Source: Dankookia rubra
Lineage (GTDB): Bacteria > Pseudomonadota > Alphaproteobacteria > Acetobacterales > Acetobacteraceae
Direction: 5' to 3'
NCBI RefSeq assembly: GCF_004355005.1
Contig: NZ_SMSJ01000009.1
Coordinates: forward strand, 62,001-126,000
Length of the DNA stretch: 64,000 nucleotides
Under the pieces are notes generated by a model. The model was not told the origin of the DNA and made no database searches. It was given only the letters and a program-made list of their open reading frames with translations. Shown one piece after another: positions 1-8,378 of this stretch. Within the stretch, counting starts at the first letter, position 1. Every line of letters begins with the position of its first letter. Made by a program: the position numbers and the translations under genes.

Positions 1-2
1 TC

Positions 3-176
3 ACCCAGCACACCGCCGGCGTGACGCATGAAAGCCGGGCGAACATCACCCGCATCGCGGCATTGGCGTTTGCGGACGCGGCAAAAGGCAAGCTGCCGCC
101 GCGGATCATCAATCCCGCAGTGGTGCCGCGCTTTGCGGAACGCTACGCGGCGAAGCTGGGCCGGGCGATCGCCTGA
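3..176 (+). CDS. D-isomer-specific 2-hydroxyacid dehydrogenase, C-terminal end (partial)
   Basis: The reading frame is open from the window edge to a TGA at 174-176, giving the last 57 residues of a protein whose start lies outside. It begins with TQHTAGVTHESR, the usual surroundings of the catalytic His in NAD-dependent D-2-hydroxyacid dehydrogenases (SerA, glyoxylate and hydroxypyruvate reductases). The terminal helix region NPAVVPRF fits the end of the catalytic domain. Substrate cannot be told from the tail. It converges on leuD with a gap of only 3 bases. Confidence 0.75.
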   Translation, partial: TQHTAGVTHESRANITRIAALAFADAAKGKLPPRIINPAVVPRFAERYAAKLGRAIA

Positions 177-179
177 GGA

Positions 180-809
180 TCAGCCGAGGGCGACGCCGTC
201 CCAGGCCCAGCCCCGCATGGCCTGGTCGCGCGCCTGCCAGGCGGCGATCTCCTCCGCCCGCTGCAAGGTCTGCGCGATCTCGTCGAGGCCGCTCAGCAGC
301 GCCTCCCGCTTGCGGGCATCAACCGAGAAGGGCACCGCCTCGCCCCAGGGCGTCACCACCACCTGCTGCTCCAAGTCGACGCTAACACGGGCATTGCCGG
401 GCCCCTCCTCCATCGCCGCCGCGATCCGCCGGATCAGGTCGAAGGGCAGCCGCACCGGCAGCAGGCCGTTCTGGAAGCAGTTGTTGTGGAAGATGTCGCC
501 GAAGCTCGGCGCGATGACGCAGCGCAGTCCCATGTCCATTAACGTCCAGACCGCGCCCTCGCGGGAAGAGCCGCAGCCGAAATTCTCCCCCGCCAGCAGG
601 ATCGGCGCGCCGCGAAAGGCCGGCTGGTTCAGCGGGAAGTCCGAGTTGTCGCTGCCATCCGGGTCGAGGCGGAACCGTTCGAACCCGTATTGCCCCAAGC
701 CCTGGCGGCCGCTGCCGACCAGGCGCTGCACCGGGATAATCATGTCGGTGTCGACATTGGCCCAGAGCATCGGCACGGCGATGCCGGTGACGGTGGCGAA
801 CCTCTCCAT
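180..809 (-). CDS. leuD: 3-isopropylmalate dehydratase small subunit (LeuD family)
   Basis: Small (swivel-domain) subunit of the aconitase-superfamily isomerase that interconverts 2- and 3-isopropylmalate in leucine synthesis; it works as a heterodimer with LeuC. The 209 residues match the usual length of about 200. Visible family motifs are NVDTDMIIP near the N-terminus and GENFGCGSSREGA, the conserved substrate-binding stretch. I chose the ATG at 809 because it overlaps the leuC stop (TAATG) and the protein then starts MERFATVTG like its relatives; an ATG at 818 would add three residues. No leuB or leuA is near, so a related hydroxyacid substrate is possible. Confidence 0.88.
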   Translation of the reverse strand: MERFATVTGIAVPMLWANVDTDMIIPVQRLVGSGRQGLGQYGFERFRLDPDGSDNSDFPLNQPAFRGAPILLAGENFGCGSSREGAVWTLMDMGLRCVIAPSFGDIFHNNCFQNGLLPVRLPFDLIRRIAAAMEEGPGNARVSVDLEQQVVVTPWGEAVPFSVDARKREALLSGLDEIAQTLQRAEEIAAWQARDQAMRGWAWDGVALG

Positions 810-2188
810 TACGGCCATTCCCGGACATCGGTGATGACGCCAGCCAACGCCGCGGCGGCGGCCATGGCCGGGCTCGCCAGATGGGTCCGCGCGCCGGTCC
901 CCTGCCGTCCCACGAAATTGCGGTTGCTGGTGGAAACGCTGCGCGCCCCGGCCGGCACCGCTTCCCCATTGGCTGCGACACAGAGCGAGCAGCCCGGCTC
1001 CCGCCACTCGAAGCCGGCCTCGAGGAAGCGCCGGTGCAGGCCCTCCGCCTCGGCTTCTCGCTTTACGGTCTCCGATCCCGGCACCACCCAGGCGGTGACA
1101 CCGGGCGCCACGCGCCGCTCGCCCAGCACCGCGGCGGCGTCGCGCAGGTCGGACAGGCGGGAGTTGGTGCAGGAGCCGATGAAGACCCAATCCACCTTCG
1201 TCCCGGCGATCGGCCGCCCGGCCTCGAGCCCCATGTAGTCGAGCGCGGCGCGGTCGCCGGGATTGCGTGGCGGCGGTACCGCCTCCGTCACCGCGACCAC
1301 CTGCTCCGGGCTGGTGCCCCAGGTGACCTGCGGCGCGACCCCGCTCGCCTCGATCCGGTGGTCGAGGTCGAAATGCGCCTCCGCGTCGCTCGGCAGCGCA
1401 TGCCAATCGGCCAGCGCGGCGTCCCAGGCGCGCGCCCTGGGCGCGAACTCACGGCCGGCGATGAAATCGAAGGTCGTCTCATCAGGCGCCACCAGGCCCA
1501 TCTTGGCGCCGAGCTCGATCGAAAGGTTGCAGAGCGTCAGTCGCGCCTCCAGCGGCAGCGCCCGCACCGCGCTGCCGGCATATTCCACCGCGAAGCCGGT
1601 ACCGGCGGCGGTGCCGTAGCGGCCGATGGCGTGCAGGATCATGTCCTTCGCCGTGACGCCCGGCGGCAGGCTGCCCTCGAAGCGGATCCGCATGTTGCGC
1701 GGCCGTCGTTGCATCAGCGTCTGCGTCGCCAGCACATGCGTCAGTTCGCTGGCGCCGATGCCGAAGGCCAGCGCGCCGACACCGCCATTCGTGCAGGTAT
1801 GGCTGTCGCCGCACACCAGCGTCAGGCCGGGCAGGACGATGGCGAGTTCCGGCGCCATGACATGGACGATGCCGTTGCCGGGCTGGCCGAGGTCATAGAG
1901 CCGGATGCCGGTCTCCGCGGCGCGCTTCCGCAGGCCGGCCAAGGTTCGCGCACCGCCGGCGAAGGTTTCGCCGGTCCGGCCCGGCGCGGTGGAGACGGCG
2001 TGATCGGGCGTGGCAAAGACCAGCTCCGGCCGCGCCAGCGCATGGCCAAGCTCGGCGACTTCGGACAGCGCCCGCGCGCCGGACAGGTCGTGCAGCAGGA
2101 CCCGGTCGATATGCAGCAAGGCCCAGCCTTCGCCGAGTTCGGCGACGACATGGGTATCCCAGATCTTGTCGAACAGCGTGCGTGCCAT
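809..2188 (-). CDS. leuC: 3-isopropylmalate dehydratase large subunit (LeuC family)
   Basis: Catalytic [4Fe-4S] subunit of isopropylmalate isomerase, 459 residues, close to the normal 460-470. The N-terminal MARTLFDKIWDTHVV, the GDSHTCTNGGVGALAFGIG block, and the cluster cysteines in FIGSCTNSR and EPGCSLC are all present. The stop overlaps the leuD start, so the two subunits are translationally coupled. The pair is divergent from the hydantoinase gene across 79 bases that must hold both promoters. The isolated location, without leuA or leuB, leaves open a paralogue acting on another C4-dicarboxylate-type hydroxyacid. Confidence 0.9.
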   Translation of the reverse strand: MARTLFDKIWDTHVVAELGEGWALLHIDRVLLHDLSGARALSEVAELGHALARPELVFATPDHAVSTAPGRTGETFAGGARTLAGLRKRAAETGIRLYDLGQPGNGIVHVMAPELAIVLPGLTLVCGDSHTCTNGGVGALAFGIGASELTHVLATQTLMQRRPRNMRIRFEGSLPPGVTAKDMILHAIGRYGTAAGTGFAVEYAGSAVRALPLEARLTLCNLSIELGAKMGLVAPDETTFDFIAGREFAPRARAWDAALADWHALPSDAEAHFDLDHRIEASGVAPQVTWGTSPEQVVAVTEAVPPPRNPGDRAALDYMGLEAGRPIAGTKVDWVFIGSCTNSRLSDLRDAAAVLGERRVAPGVTAWVVPGSETVKREAEAEGLHRRFLEAGFEWREPGCSLCVAANGEAVPAGARSVSTSNRNFVGRQGTGARTHLASPAMAAAAALAGVITDVREWP

Positions 2189-2267
2189 GCGGCATTCTCC
2201 CCGTCCCGCCCTTGCCCCGCAAGCCGTGCCGTCGCAGCATCCGGCCCGCGAGAAATGGGTACGGGCA

Positions 2268-3698
2268 ATGGTCGATCTGGTTATCACCGGGGACTGTGTG
2301 GTCACCCCCCACAGCATCGGCCCCGCCGACGTGGCGATCGCCGGCGGCCAGGTCGTCGCGGTTGCGGAACGTGGTGCCTTCCCGCTCTCGGCCGGCGCCC
2401 GCCTGGTGGACGCTAGGGGCAAGATCGTCATGCCCGGCGGGATCGACCCGCATACCCATTGCCTCTGGCCCGTTGTGGTGCCGAGCGGCGAGCCGACGCT
2501 CACCCAGGGCCCATCCATCGTCGGCAAGGCGGCTCTGTTCGGCGGCACCACCACCATCATCGACTTCACCCGCGTCATGCACGGACAGACCGTGCAGGGC
2601 GCGATCGAGCAGCGCATCGCCGCCTGGACGGATGACGGCTGCCCCTGCGACTGGGCGCTGCACACGATGGTCGAGGGCGACCTCGGCCCGGAGATCCCCG
2701 GCCAGCTCGGCGAGGCGATCGAGGCCGGCCATGCCTCGGTCAAAATCTTCACCACCGACATCACCCCGAGCCGCAAGGGCAGGATGGTCGATTTCGGCGA
2801 CATCTGGGAGGTCTTCCAGGTACTGGCGAAAAGGGGCGGCCTCGGCGTCATCCACGCCGAGGACAACGACATCGTCATGCACATGTATGCCAAGCTGTTC
2901 CGCGAGGGCCGCGCCGGCTTCGAGAACATGGCGGAAGTGCACAACACCCTGTCGGAGGACCTGTCCTTCCGCCGCGTGCTGAAGCTGGCCGAGCACGTCC
3001 CGGGCACTGCGCTGTACATGCTGCACGTCTCGGCCGCCAACGGCGTCCGCGCCATCCGCGAGGCGCGGTCGAAGAACCAGGCCGTCTACGGCGAGAGCCT
3101 GCATCAGTACATGCTGTACACGCAGGAGGACTACAAGCGCCCGAACGGTCAGATGTATCACACCTACCCGTCGCTGAAGTCGCAGGCCGACCAGGACGAA
3201 CTGTGGCGCGGCGCGATGGACGGGACCATCGGCTGCATCGCCACCGACGAGCTCTGCTGCTCGCTCTCGGTCAAGACCCAGGGCAGCCGGATCGACGACA
3301 CCACCGGCGGCAATTCCGGCGTCGAGCCGCGCGTCGCGCTGATGTACTCCGAAATGGTCGGCAAGCGTGGCTTCACCCTGCGGCAGTTCGTCAATGCGGT
3401 CTCAACCAACGCGGCGCAGGTGATGGGGCTCTACCCGCGCAAGGGCGCTATCGCCCCGGGGGCAGACGCGGATATCTGCATCCTCGATCCGGCACTCAGG
3501 CGCACGGTGCGGGCCGAGGCGATGCACGAGACCGATTACAGCCCCTGGGAGGGCCGTCAGGTCGATGCCTGGCCATGCATGACCATCCTGCGCGGCAAGG
3601 TGGTGGTGGAGGGTGACCGATGGCTCGGCGATGCGAAGGGCGGCATCTGGTTGCCACGCCGCATTCCCGCCGAGATCCGCGCCGGCGCCGCACTGTAG
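2268..3698 (+). CDS. Dihydropyrimidinase/D-hydantoinase-type cyclic amidohydrolase
   Basis: Metal-dependent amidohydrolase that opens cyclic amides such as dihydropyrimidines or hydantoins; 476 residues, normal for the family. The binuclear centre can be read directly: HxH at His62/His64 (GGIDPHTH), the candidate carbamylated Lys159 (ASVKIFTTD), His196 (VIHAED), His253 (MLHVSAANG) and Asp327 (CIATDE). The chosen ATG begins MVDLVITGD, the usual strand of the split beta-sandwich. It opens the plus-strand run and is followed after 3 bases by a small gene and a CobW-type metallochaperone, which suits a zinc enzyme. The exact ring substrate is unknown. Confidence 0.88.
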   Translation: MVDLVITGDCVVTPHSIGPADVAIAGGQVVAVAERGAFPLSAGARLVDARGKIVMPGGIDPHTHCLWPVVVPSGEPTLTQGPSIVGKAALFGGTTTIIDFTRVMHGQTVQGAIEQRIAAWTDDGCPCDWALHTMVEGDLGPEIPGQLGEAIEAGHASVKIFTTDITPSRKGRMVDFGDIWEVFQVLAKRGGLGVIHAEDNDIVMHMYAKLFREGRAGFENMAEVHNTLSEDLSFRRVLKLAEHVPGTALYMLHVSAANGVRAIREARSKNQAVYGESLHQYMLYTQEDYKRPNGQMYHTYPSLKSQADQDELWRGAMDGTIGCIATDELCCSLSVKTQGSRIDDTTGGNSGVEPRVALMYSEMVGKRGFTLRQFVNAVSTNAAQVMGLYPRKGAIAPGADADICILDPALRRTVRAEAMHETDYSPWEGRQVDAWPCMTILRGKVVVEGDRWLGDAKGGIWLPRRIPAEIRAGAAL

Positions 3699-3701
3699 CG
3701 T

Positions 3702-3992
3702 ATGACGCCGCCCGAACTGCGCGACCTGCTGGCCGATAGCCTCGCCCTATGGGAGGTGGCGGCGCGGCCGCAGGTCACCGGGACGGGCATTGCGCTCACC
3801 GCACCCGACGGCACCCCGCTGTCCATCCTGCCCGCCGTTGCCGCCGACCTGCCGGTTCGCTGGTGGCTGGAGCGCCCGGGCCAGCGCCGCCCCTGCACCT
3901 CCGTCCTTGGACTGCTGCGCACGTTTCGCAACGCAGTCGGCGCCGGCGAGACCGAGGCCCGGCGCCTTCGAGTGGCGCGGCCTGACGTATGA
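3702..3992 (+). CDS. Conserved-type hypothetical protein coupled to CobW GTPase
   Basis: A 96-residue protein I do not recognise. Its ATG lies 3 bases after the hydantoinase stop and its TGA overlaps the next start (ATGA), so it is wedged into a translationally coupled trio. It has an amphipathic N-terminal helix (ELRDLLADSLALWEVA) followed by short strands (GTGIALTAPDGTPLSI), a WWLERPG segment, and no signal peptide or membrane span. The context suggests a helper of the hydantoinase or of the metallochaperone, but the sequence gives no catalytic motif. Confidence 0.65.
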   Translation: MTPPELRDLLADSLALWEVAARPQVTGTGIALTAPDGTPLSILPAVAADLPVRWWLERPGQRRPCTSVLGLLRTFRNAVGAGETEARRLRVARPDV

Positions 3993-4936
3993 TCCCGATC
4001 TCGGTCGTCACCGGCTTCCTCGGCGCCGGCAAGTCCACGCTGCTGCGCCGCATCCTGCGCGATCCCGCCTGGGCCGACAGCGCCGTGATCGTCAACGAAT
4101 TCGGTGAGATCCCGCTCGACCACGACCTGATCGCCGCCAGCGAGGAGAGCTTCGTCAGCGCCTCAACCGGATGCCTCTGCTGCGTGGTGCGGGACGACCT
4201 GACGCAGACGCTGCTGGACCTGCTGCGGCGGCGCGAAGCCGGCGCGGTGCCGCCTTATGCTCGGGTACTGATCGAGACCTCGGGCCTGGCTGATCCTGCC
4301 CCCATCCTGCACGCGCTGATGACCGACGAAGCCTTGGCCGCGACGCATGTCCTCTCCAGCGTGGTCGCGCTTGTCGATGCGCTGCATGGCGAGGCGACGC
4401 TGGCGCGCCATCCGGAAGCACAGCGCCAAGTTATGCTCGCCGACCGCATCCTGGTCACAAAGCCGGACCTGGCTGCGGCGCCGCAGGGTGCCATCCGCGC
4501 GCTGAACCCGGCCGCGCCGCTGCGCGAGGCAACGCATGGCGCTGCCGACCCCGGCTGGCTCTTCGCCGCTGCGCCGCGCCCGGCGGAGCTGCCGGACTGG
4601 GCGGCGCGCCATACGGCCGGTCTCGCTTCCATCGTCATCGAGCGCGAAGCGCCGATCCCAGCGCTGGCGCTGACGCTCTGGCTGCAGGGCTTGGCCGAAC
4701 ACGCCGGCCCGCGGCTGCTGCGCGTGAAGGGACTGGTAGCGCTCACGGAACAGCCGGACCGCCCCGCCGTGCTGCACGCCATCCAGCACATGGTGCACCC
4801 GCTGGAATGGCTTGATGCTTGGCCGGGTGAGGATCGGCGCAGCCGCATCGTCCTGATCGGCGAGCGCATCCCGCGCCACTTTCCAGCCCGGCTGCTGGCG
4901 GCGATCGAGGTCGAGGTGGCGGCGGCAGGACATTGA
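3989..4936 (+). CDS. COG0523/CobW-family GTP-dependent metallochaperone
   Basis: G3E-family GTPase of 315 residues. Walker A GFLGAGKST is at residues 9-17, the NEFGE switch at 36-40, and the metal-binding CxCC motif (Cys62, Cys64, Cys65; GCLCCV) follows; a CobW C-terminal domain fills the last third. Such proteins deliver Zn, Co or other metals to client enzymes in a GTP-dependent way. No cobalamin synthesis gene is nearby, whereas a zinc-type hydantoinase is directly upstream, so a client relation to that enzyme is the simplest reading. The start overlaps the preceding stop (ATGA). Confidence 0.88.
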   Translation: MIPISVVTGFLGAGKSTLLRRILRDPAWADSAVIVNEFGEIPLDHDLIAASEESFVSASTGCLCCVVRDDLTQTLLDLLRRREAGAVPPYARVLIETSGLADPAPILHALMTDEALAATHVLSSVVALVDALHGEATLARHPEAQRQVMLADRILVTKPDLAAAPQGAIRALNPAAPLREATHGAADPGWLFAAAPRPAELPDWAARHTAGLASIVIEREAPIPALALTLWLQGLAEHAGPRLLRVKGLVALTEQPDRPAVLHAIQHMVHPLEWLDAWPGEDRRSRIVLIGERIPRHFPARLLAAIEVEVAAAGH

Positions 4937-5043
4937 ACCCATTCCCCGGGCCCGCTTGCCGCCCGTGCCGGGCAGTGGTCAATTGCGCGTCGACATTCCT
5001 TGGGAGAAAAGGGGCGACGGCATCACCGTGCGCCCCGGACAGC

Positions 5044-5814
5044 ATGACCGATCCGGCGCAGATCTTTTCGCTTCGGGGCGCCACGGCGCTCGTCACCGGC
5101 GCGTCCGGCGCGCTCGGCGCACATTTCGCCCGCGTGCTGCACGCGGCAGGCGCCAATGTCGTGCTGGCGGCCCGCCGGACCGAGGCGCTGGACGCACTGG
5201 CCGCCGAGCTCGGCAAGCGTGCCGCCGCGGTGCCGCTCGACGTCACCGACAGCGCCGCCGTCGCCCGCGCCTACGACGGGGCGGAGGCCGCCTTCGGCGC
5301 GCCCTGCAGCATCATTGTCAACAATGCCGGCATCGCCGTCAGCCGCCCCGTTCTGCAGCAGACGGAAGCCGATTGGGACAGCGTCCTAGATGTCAACCTG
5401 CGCGGCTGCTTCCTGGTCGCAACCGAGGGCGCGCGGCGCTTGGTCGCGGCAAAGCACGGCGGCAGCATCGTCAACATCGCCTCGATCGGCGGCCTCCGCA
5501 TCCTGCAGGGCGTCGTCGGCTACACGGCATCGAAGGCCGGACTGGTGCAGATGACCAAGCAGATGGCGGTCGAGCTGGCGCGCCATGGTATTCGGGTGAA
5601 TGCGCTCTGCCCCGGCTACGTCGAGACGCCGATAAACACCGAATTCTTCGCCTCCGAAGCTGGGCAGGCCGTGGTCAAGCGGGTGCCGCAGCGCCGGCTT
5701 GGCCAACCACAGGATCTGACCGGCCCGCTGTTGCTCCTCGCCTCCGCTGCCGGCGCGCACATGACCGGCGCGGCGTTGGTGGTGGATGGCGGCCATTCCG
5801 TGAACCCGCTCTAG
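5044..5814 (+). CDS. Short-chain dehydrogenase/reductase (LvaD-like position)
   Basis: NAD(P)-dependent SDR, 256 residues. It shows a nucleotide-binding TGASGALG turn near residue 18 (the second canonical Gly is Ala), the NNAG motif, the catalytic Ser in NIASIGG and the YTASK active-site pair, then PGYVETP and the C-terminal VVDGG. The ATG at 5044 gives the normal N-terminus; an in-frame ATG at 4933 would add 37 atypical residues. It sits 10 bases before an ACAD10/11-type dehydrogenase. In that company its likely job is reducing a 4-keto-acyl-CoA, or oxidising a 3-hydroxyacyl-CoA product, as the LvaD enzyme does; this is inference from context. Confidence 0.85.
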   Translation: MTDPAQIFSLRGATALVTGASGALGAHFARVLHAAGANVVLAARRTEALDALAAELGKRAAAVPLDVTDSAAVARAYDGAEAAFGAPCSIIVNNAGIAVSRPVLQQTEADWDSVLDVNLRGCFLVATEGARRLVAAKHGGSIVNIASIGGLRILQGVVGYTASKAGLVQMTKQMAVELARHGIRVNALCPGYVETPINTEFFASEAGQAVVKRVPQRRLGQPQDLTGPLLLLASAAGAHMTGAALVVDGGHSVNPL

Positions 5815-5824
5815 GACCGCATCG

Positions 5825-7030
5825 ATGGATTTTGCCCTCTCTCCCGAAGCCGATGAGCTCAGGCTGCGCATCCGGGCCTATGTCGAGGAGCGCATCATCC
5901 CGCTCGAAGCCGATCCGGCGAGCTACGACGAGCACGAGAACATTGCGCGGCCGCTGCTGGAGACATTGCGGGCCGAAGTGAAGGCCAAGGGGCTCTGGGC
6001 GCTGAACATGCCGCAGGAGCGCGGCGGCGGCGGCCAGAACATGGTGACGCTCGCCGCCTGCTACGAGGAGATGAACCGCAGCATCTTCGGCCCCGTGGTC
6101 TTTCACGGCGCGGCACCCGACGACGGAAACATGCGCCTGCTGAACATGGTGGGAACCGAAGCGCAGAAGGAACGCTGGCTGCAGCCGATCATCGACGGCA
6201 AGGTGCAGAGCGCCTTCGCCATGACCGAGCCCGATGGCTGCGGCAGCGATCCGTCCATGACCTATACGCGGGCCGAGCGCGTCGGCGACCGCTGGCGCAT
6301 CTACGGCCGCAAGCACTACATCACCGGCGCCGAATCGGCGAAGCACTTCATCCTCATGGCCCGTACCGGTGAGGACGACCGCAACGGCTTGACCGCCTTC
6401 CTGTTCCATGCCGACCAGCCGGGCTGGCGCATCATCCGCCGCATCCCGATCATGGGGCCGGAGGAGCATGGCGGACATTGCGAGCTGGAATTCGATGGGC
6501 TTGAGGTCACCGACGACGACGTGCTGATGAAGGTCGGCGACGGGCTGCGGGCGACGCAGATCCGCCTCGGCCCGGCGCGACTGACCCACTGCATGCGCTG
6601 GACCGGCATGGGCCGCCGCGCGCTGGAAATCGCCATGGCGCGCATCGAGACGCGGCGGGCCTTCGGCGCGACGCTGATCGAGAAGGAGAGCGTGCAGCAG
6701 TTGATCGGCCAGGCGGCGATGGAACTCGATATCGGGCGGCTGCTCACCATGCGCGCCGCCTGGCTGCTGGACAACGGCAGCCTGGCGCGGAAGGAGATCT
6801 CCATGGCCAAGGTCGTAGTGGCCGATGCGCTGCACAAGGCGGTGGACACCTCGCTCCAGCTGCTCGGCGCCCGCGGCTATTCGAAGGACACGCCGGTGGA
6901 ATGGATGTACCGCTATGCCCGGCAGGCGCGGCTGGTGGATGGCGCGTCGGAGGTGCACCGCATGGTGTTGGCCAACTTCCTGCGTCGGCACGCCAAGGAT
7001 TTCTTCAACTGGGGCGCCGGGCGTGGATGA
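5825..7030 (+). CDS. Acyl-CoA dehydrogenase of ACAD10/11 type (LvaC-like)
   Basis: FAD enzyme of 401 residues with the N-terminal helical domain, the AMTEPD...GSDPS flavin/substrate loop, and an ARLVDGASEVH ending. In ordinary medium-chain enzymes the last motif carries the catalytic Glu (YEGTS); here Asp stands there, as in the ACAD10/11 class. That class acts on 4-phosphoacyl-CoA made by a companion phosphotransferase. The companion follows at once: its GTG start overlaps the end of this gene. Expected role: converting a phosphorylated 4-hydroxyacyl-CoA to an unsaturated or 3-hydroxy product. Confidence 0.85.
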   Translation: MDFALSPEADELRLRIRAYVEERIIPLEADPASYDEHENIARPLLETLRAEVKAKGLWALNMPQERGGGGQNMVTLAACYEEMNRSIFGPVVFHGAAPDDGNMRLLNMVGTEAQKERWLQPIIDGKVQSAFAMTEPDGCGSDPSMTYTRAERVGDRWRIYGRKHYITGAESAKHFILMARTGEDDRNGLTAFLFHADQPGWRIIRRIPIMGPEEHGGHCELEFDGLEVTDDDVLMKVGDGLRATQIRLGPARLTHCMRWTGMGRRALEIAMARIETRRAFGATLIEKESVQQLIGQAAMELDIGRLLTMRAAWLLDNGSLARKEISMAKVVVADALHKAVDTSLQLLGARGYSKDTPVEWMYRYARQARLVDGASEVHRMVLANFLRRHAKDFFNWGAGRG

Positions 7031-8006
7031 GGCGGCCCGTGCACGCCTTGCCGCTTGGCTGACCGCCGAGGCGGGCGCGCCGGTGGTCATCACCGGCATG
7101 GGGCTGCTCTCGGGCGGCGCGGTGCAGCAGAACTGGGCGCTGGACGTGTTGCTCGGCGGCTCGCCGCAACGGTGGGTGCTGCGCACAGACAACGCCGCGG
7201 TGCTCGCCGTGTCCCACTCGCGCATGGCGGAATTCGCGCTGCTGCAGGCGGCGCATGCCGCCGGCGTGGCGGTGCCGGCACCGCTGTTCTGCTGCACCGC
7301 GCGCGACGTCACCGGCGCGCCCTTCTTCATCATGCAGCGGGTGGAAGGGATCGCTGCCGGCCATCGCCTGGTCCGCGCCGCGCAAGGCGCTGCGCTGGCC
7401 GAGGCGCTGGGGCGCGAGCTGGCGCGCATACACAGCATCCACCCACCGCGCGCGGACTTGGCCTTCCTCGGCGCCCCGCCGGCCGATGCGCATGTCGCCT
7501 TCGTCGCCGCTCAGCGGGCGGCGCTGGATGCCGCCGGCACGCCGCGCCCGGTACTGGAATGGGGGCTGCGGCACCTGGAACGCACTGCGCCGGTATCAGG
7601 CGATACCGTGCTGAACCACAACGACTTCCGCACCGGCAACTACATGGCGCAGGGCGACCGGGTTTCGGCGATCCTCGATTGGGAATTCGCCGCCTGGGGC
7701 GACCCGCATGCCGACCATGGCTGGTTCTGCGCGCCCTGCTGGCGCTTCGGCGCCCTGGCGCAGGAGGCCGGCGGCATCGGCCCGCGCACCGCTTTCTACG
7801 CGGGCTACGAGGCGGCCAGTGGGCGTGCCGTGCAGCATGACCGCGTGCTGTGGTGGGAGCTGGCGGCGACCATCCGCTGGGCCGTCGTCGCCGCCGACCA
7901 AGCGGGGCGGCACCTGTCCGGCGACACCAGCCTGGAACTCGCGCTGACCGGCCATATCGTGCCGGAGCTCGAGATGGATGTGCTGCGTATGACGGGGATC
8001 GCCTGA
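7023..8006 (+). CDS. APH/ACAD10-type phosphotransferase (LvaA-like acyl-CoA kinase)
   Basis: A 327-residue aminoglycoside-phosphotransferase-fold kinase. The Brenner catalytic loop NHNDFRTGN and the metal-binding ILDWEFAAWGDP motif are intact. Members of this subfamily that sit beside acyl-CoA dehydrogenases phosphorylate the 4-hydroxyl of hydroxyacyl-CoA rather than antibiotics. I start it at GTG 7023, inside the end of the dehydrogenase gene; no ATG in this frame gives a better N-terminus. Its TGA overlaps the next start (TGATG). It should not be read as a resistance gene. Confidence 0.82.
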   Translation: MDEAARARLAAWLTAEAGAPVVITGMGLLSGGAVQQNWALDVLLGGSPQRWVLRTDNAAVLAVSHSRMAEFALLQAAHAAGVAVPAPLFCCTARDVTGAPFFIMQRVEGIAAGHRLVRAAQGAALAEALGRELARIHSIHPPRADLAFLGAPPADAHVAFVAAQRAALDAAGTPRPVLEWGLRHLERTAPVSGDTVLNHNDFRTGNYMAQGDRVSAILDWEFAAWGDPHADHGWFCAPCWRFGALAQEAGGIGPRTAFYAGYEAASGRAVQHDRVLWWELAATIRWAVVAADQAGRHLSGDTSLELALTGHIVPELEMDVLRMTGIA

Positions 8007-8368
8007 TGCTGGAACGCCCGGATGGCGGCAACCTGCTGGACACCGCGCGTGACGTCCTGCTGAAGGAGCTGCTGCCGCATCTCCCGGAAGCGCAGCGCTT
8101 CCACGCACGGATGGTGGCCAATGCCATGGCGGTCGCCCGGCGCGAGTTCGTCACCGACCCCGCGCCGGCGCTGGCCGCACTGCGTACCGCGACAGGCGCG
8201 CCTGCCGGAGCAACGGACGACCTGCTGCAACGCCTGGCAGGCGAGATCCGCACGGGCACGCATGATCCCGGCACGGCATCGCACGCCACCGTCGCGGCGG
8301 CGCTGCTGGCGCTGACCCGGCTGCGCTGCGGCGTCAGCGCGCCCAAGGCGCTCGGCAAGGCGGGCTAG
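8006..8368 (+). CDS. DUF6285 small protein (LvaB-like)
   Basis: A 120-residue helical protein beginning MLERPDGGNLLDTARDVL with a long helix and an R/A-rich middle, matching the DUF6285 pattern as I remember it. It has no signal peptide, membrane span or metal motif. In the levulinate cluster of Pseudomonas putida a small protein of this type (LvaB) is needed for activity of the kinase LvaA. Here the gene overlaps the kinase stop by TGATG, exactly what a subunit pair would show. The family assignment is from memory of the pattern. Confidence 0.75.
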   Translation: MLERPDGGNLLDTARDVLLKELLPHLPEAQRFHARMVANAMAVARREFVTDPAPALAALRTATGAPAGATDDLLQRLAGEIRTGTHDPGTASHATVAAALLALTRLRCGVSAPKALGKAG

Positions 8369-8378
8369 GAGACCACCG

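Noticed and set aside
7023-8006. Aminoglycoside resistance kinase
   Set aside because: The fold is shared, but the operon with ACAD10/11, DUF6285 and acyl-CoA synthetase points to hydroxyacyl-CoA phosphorylation.
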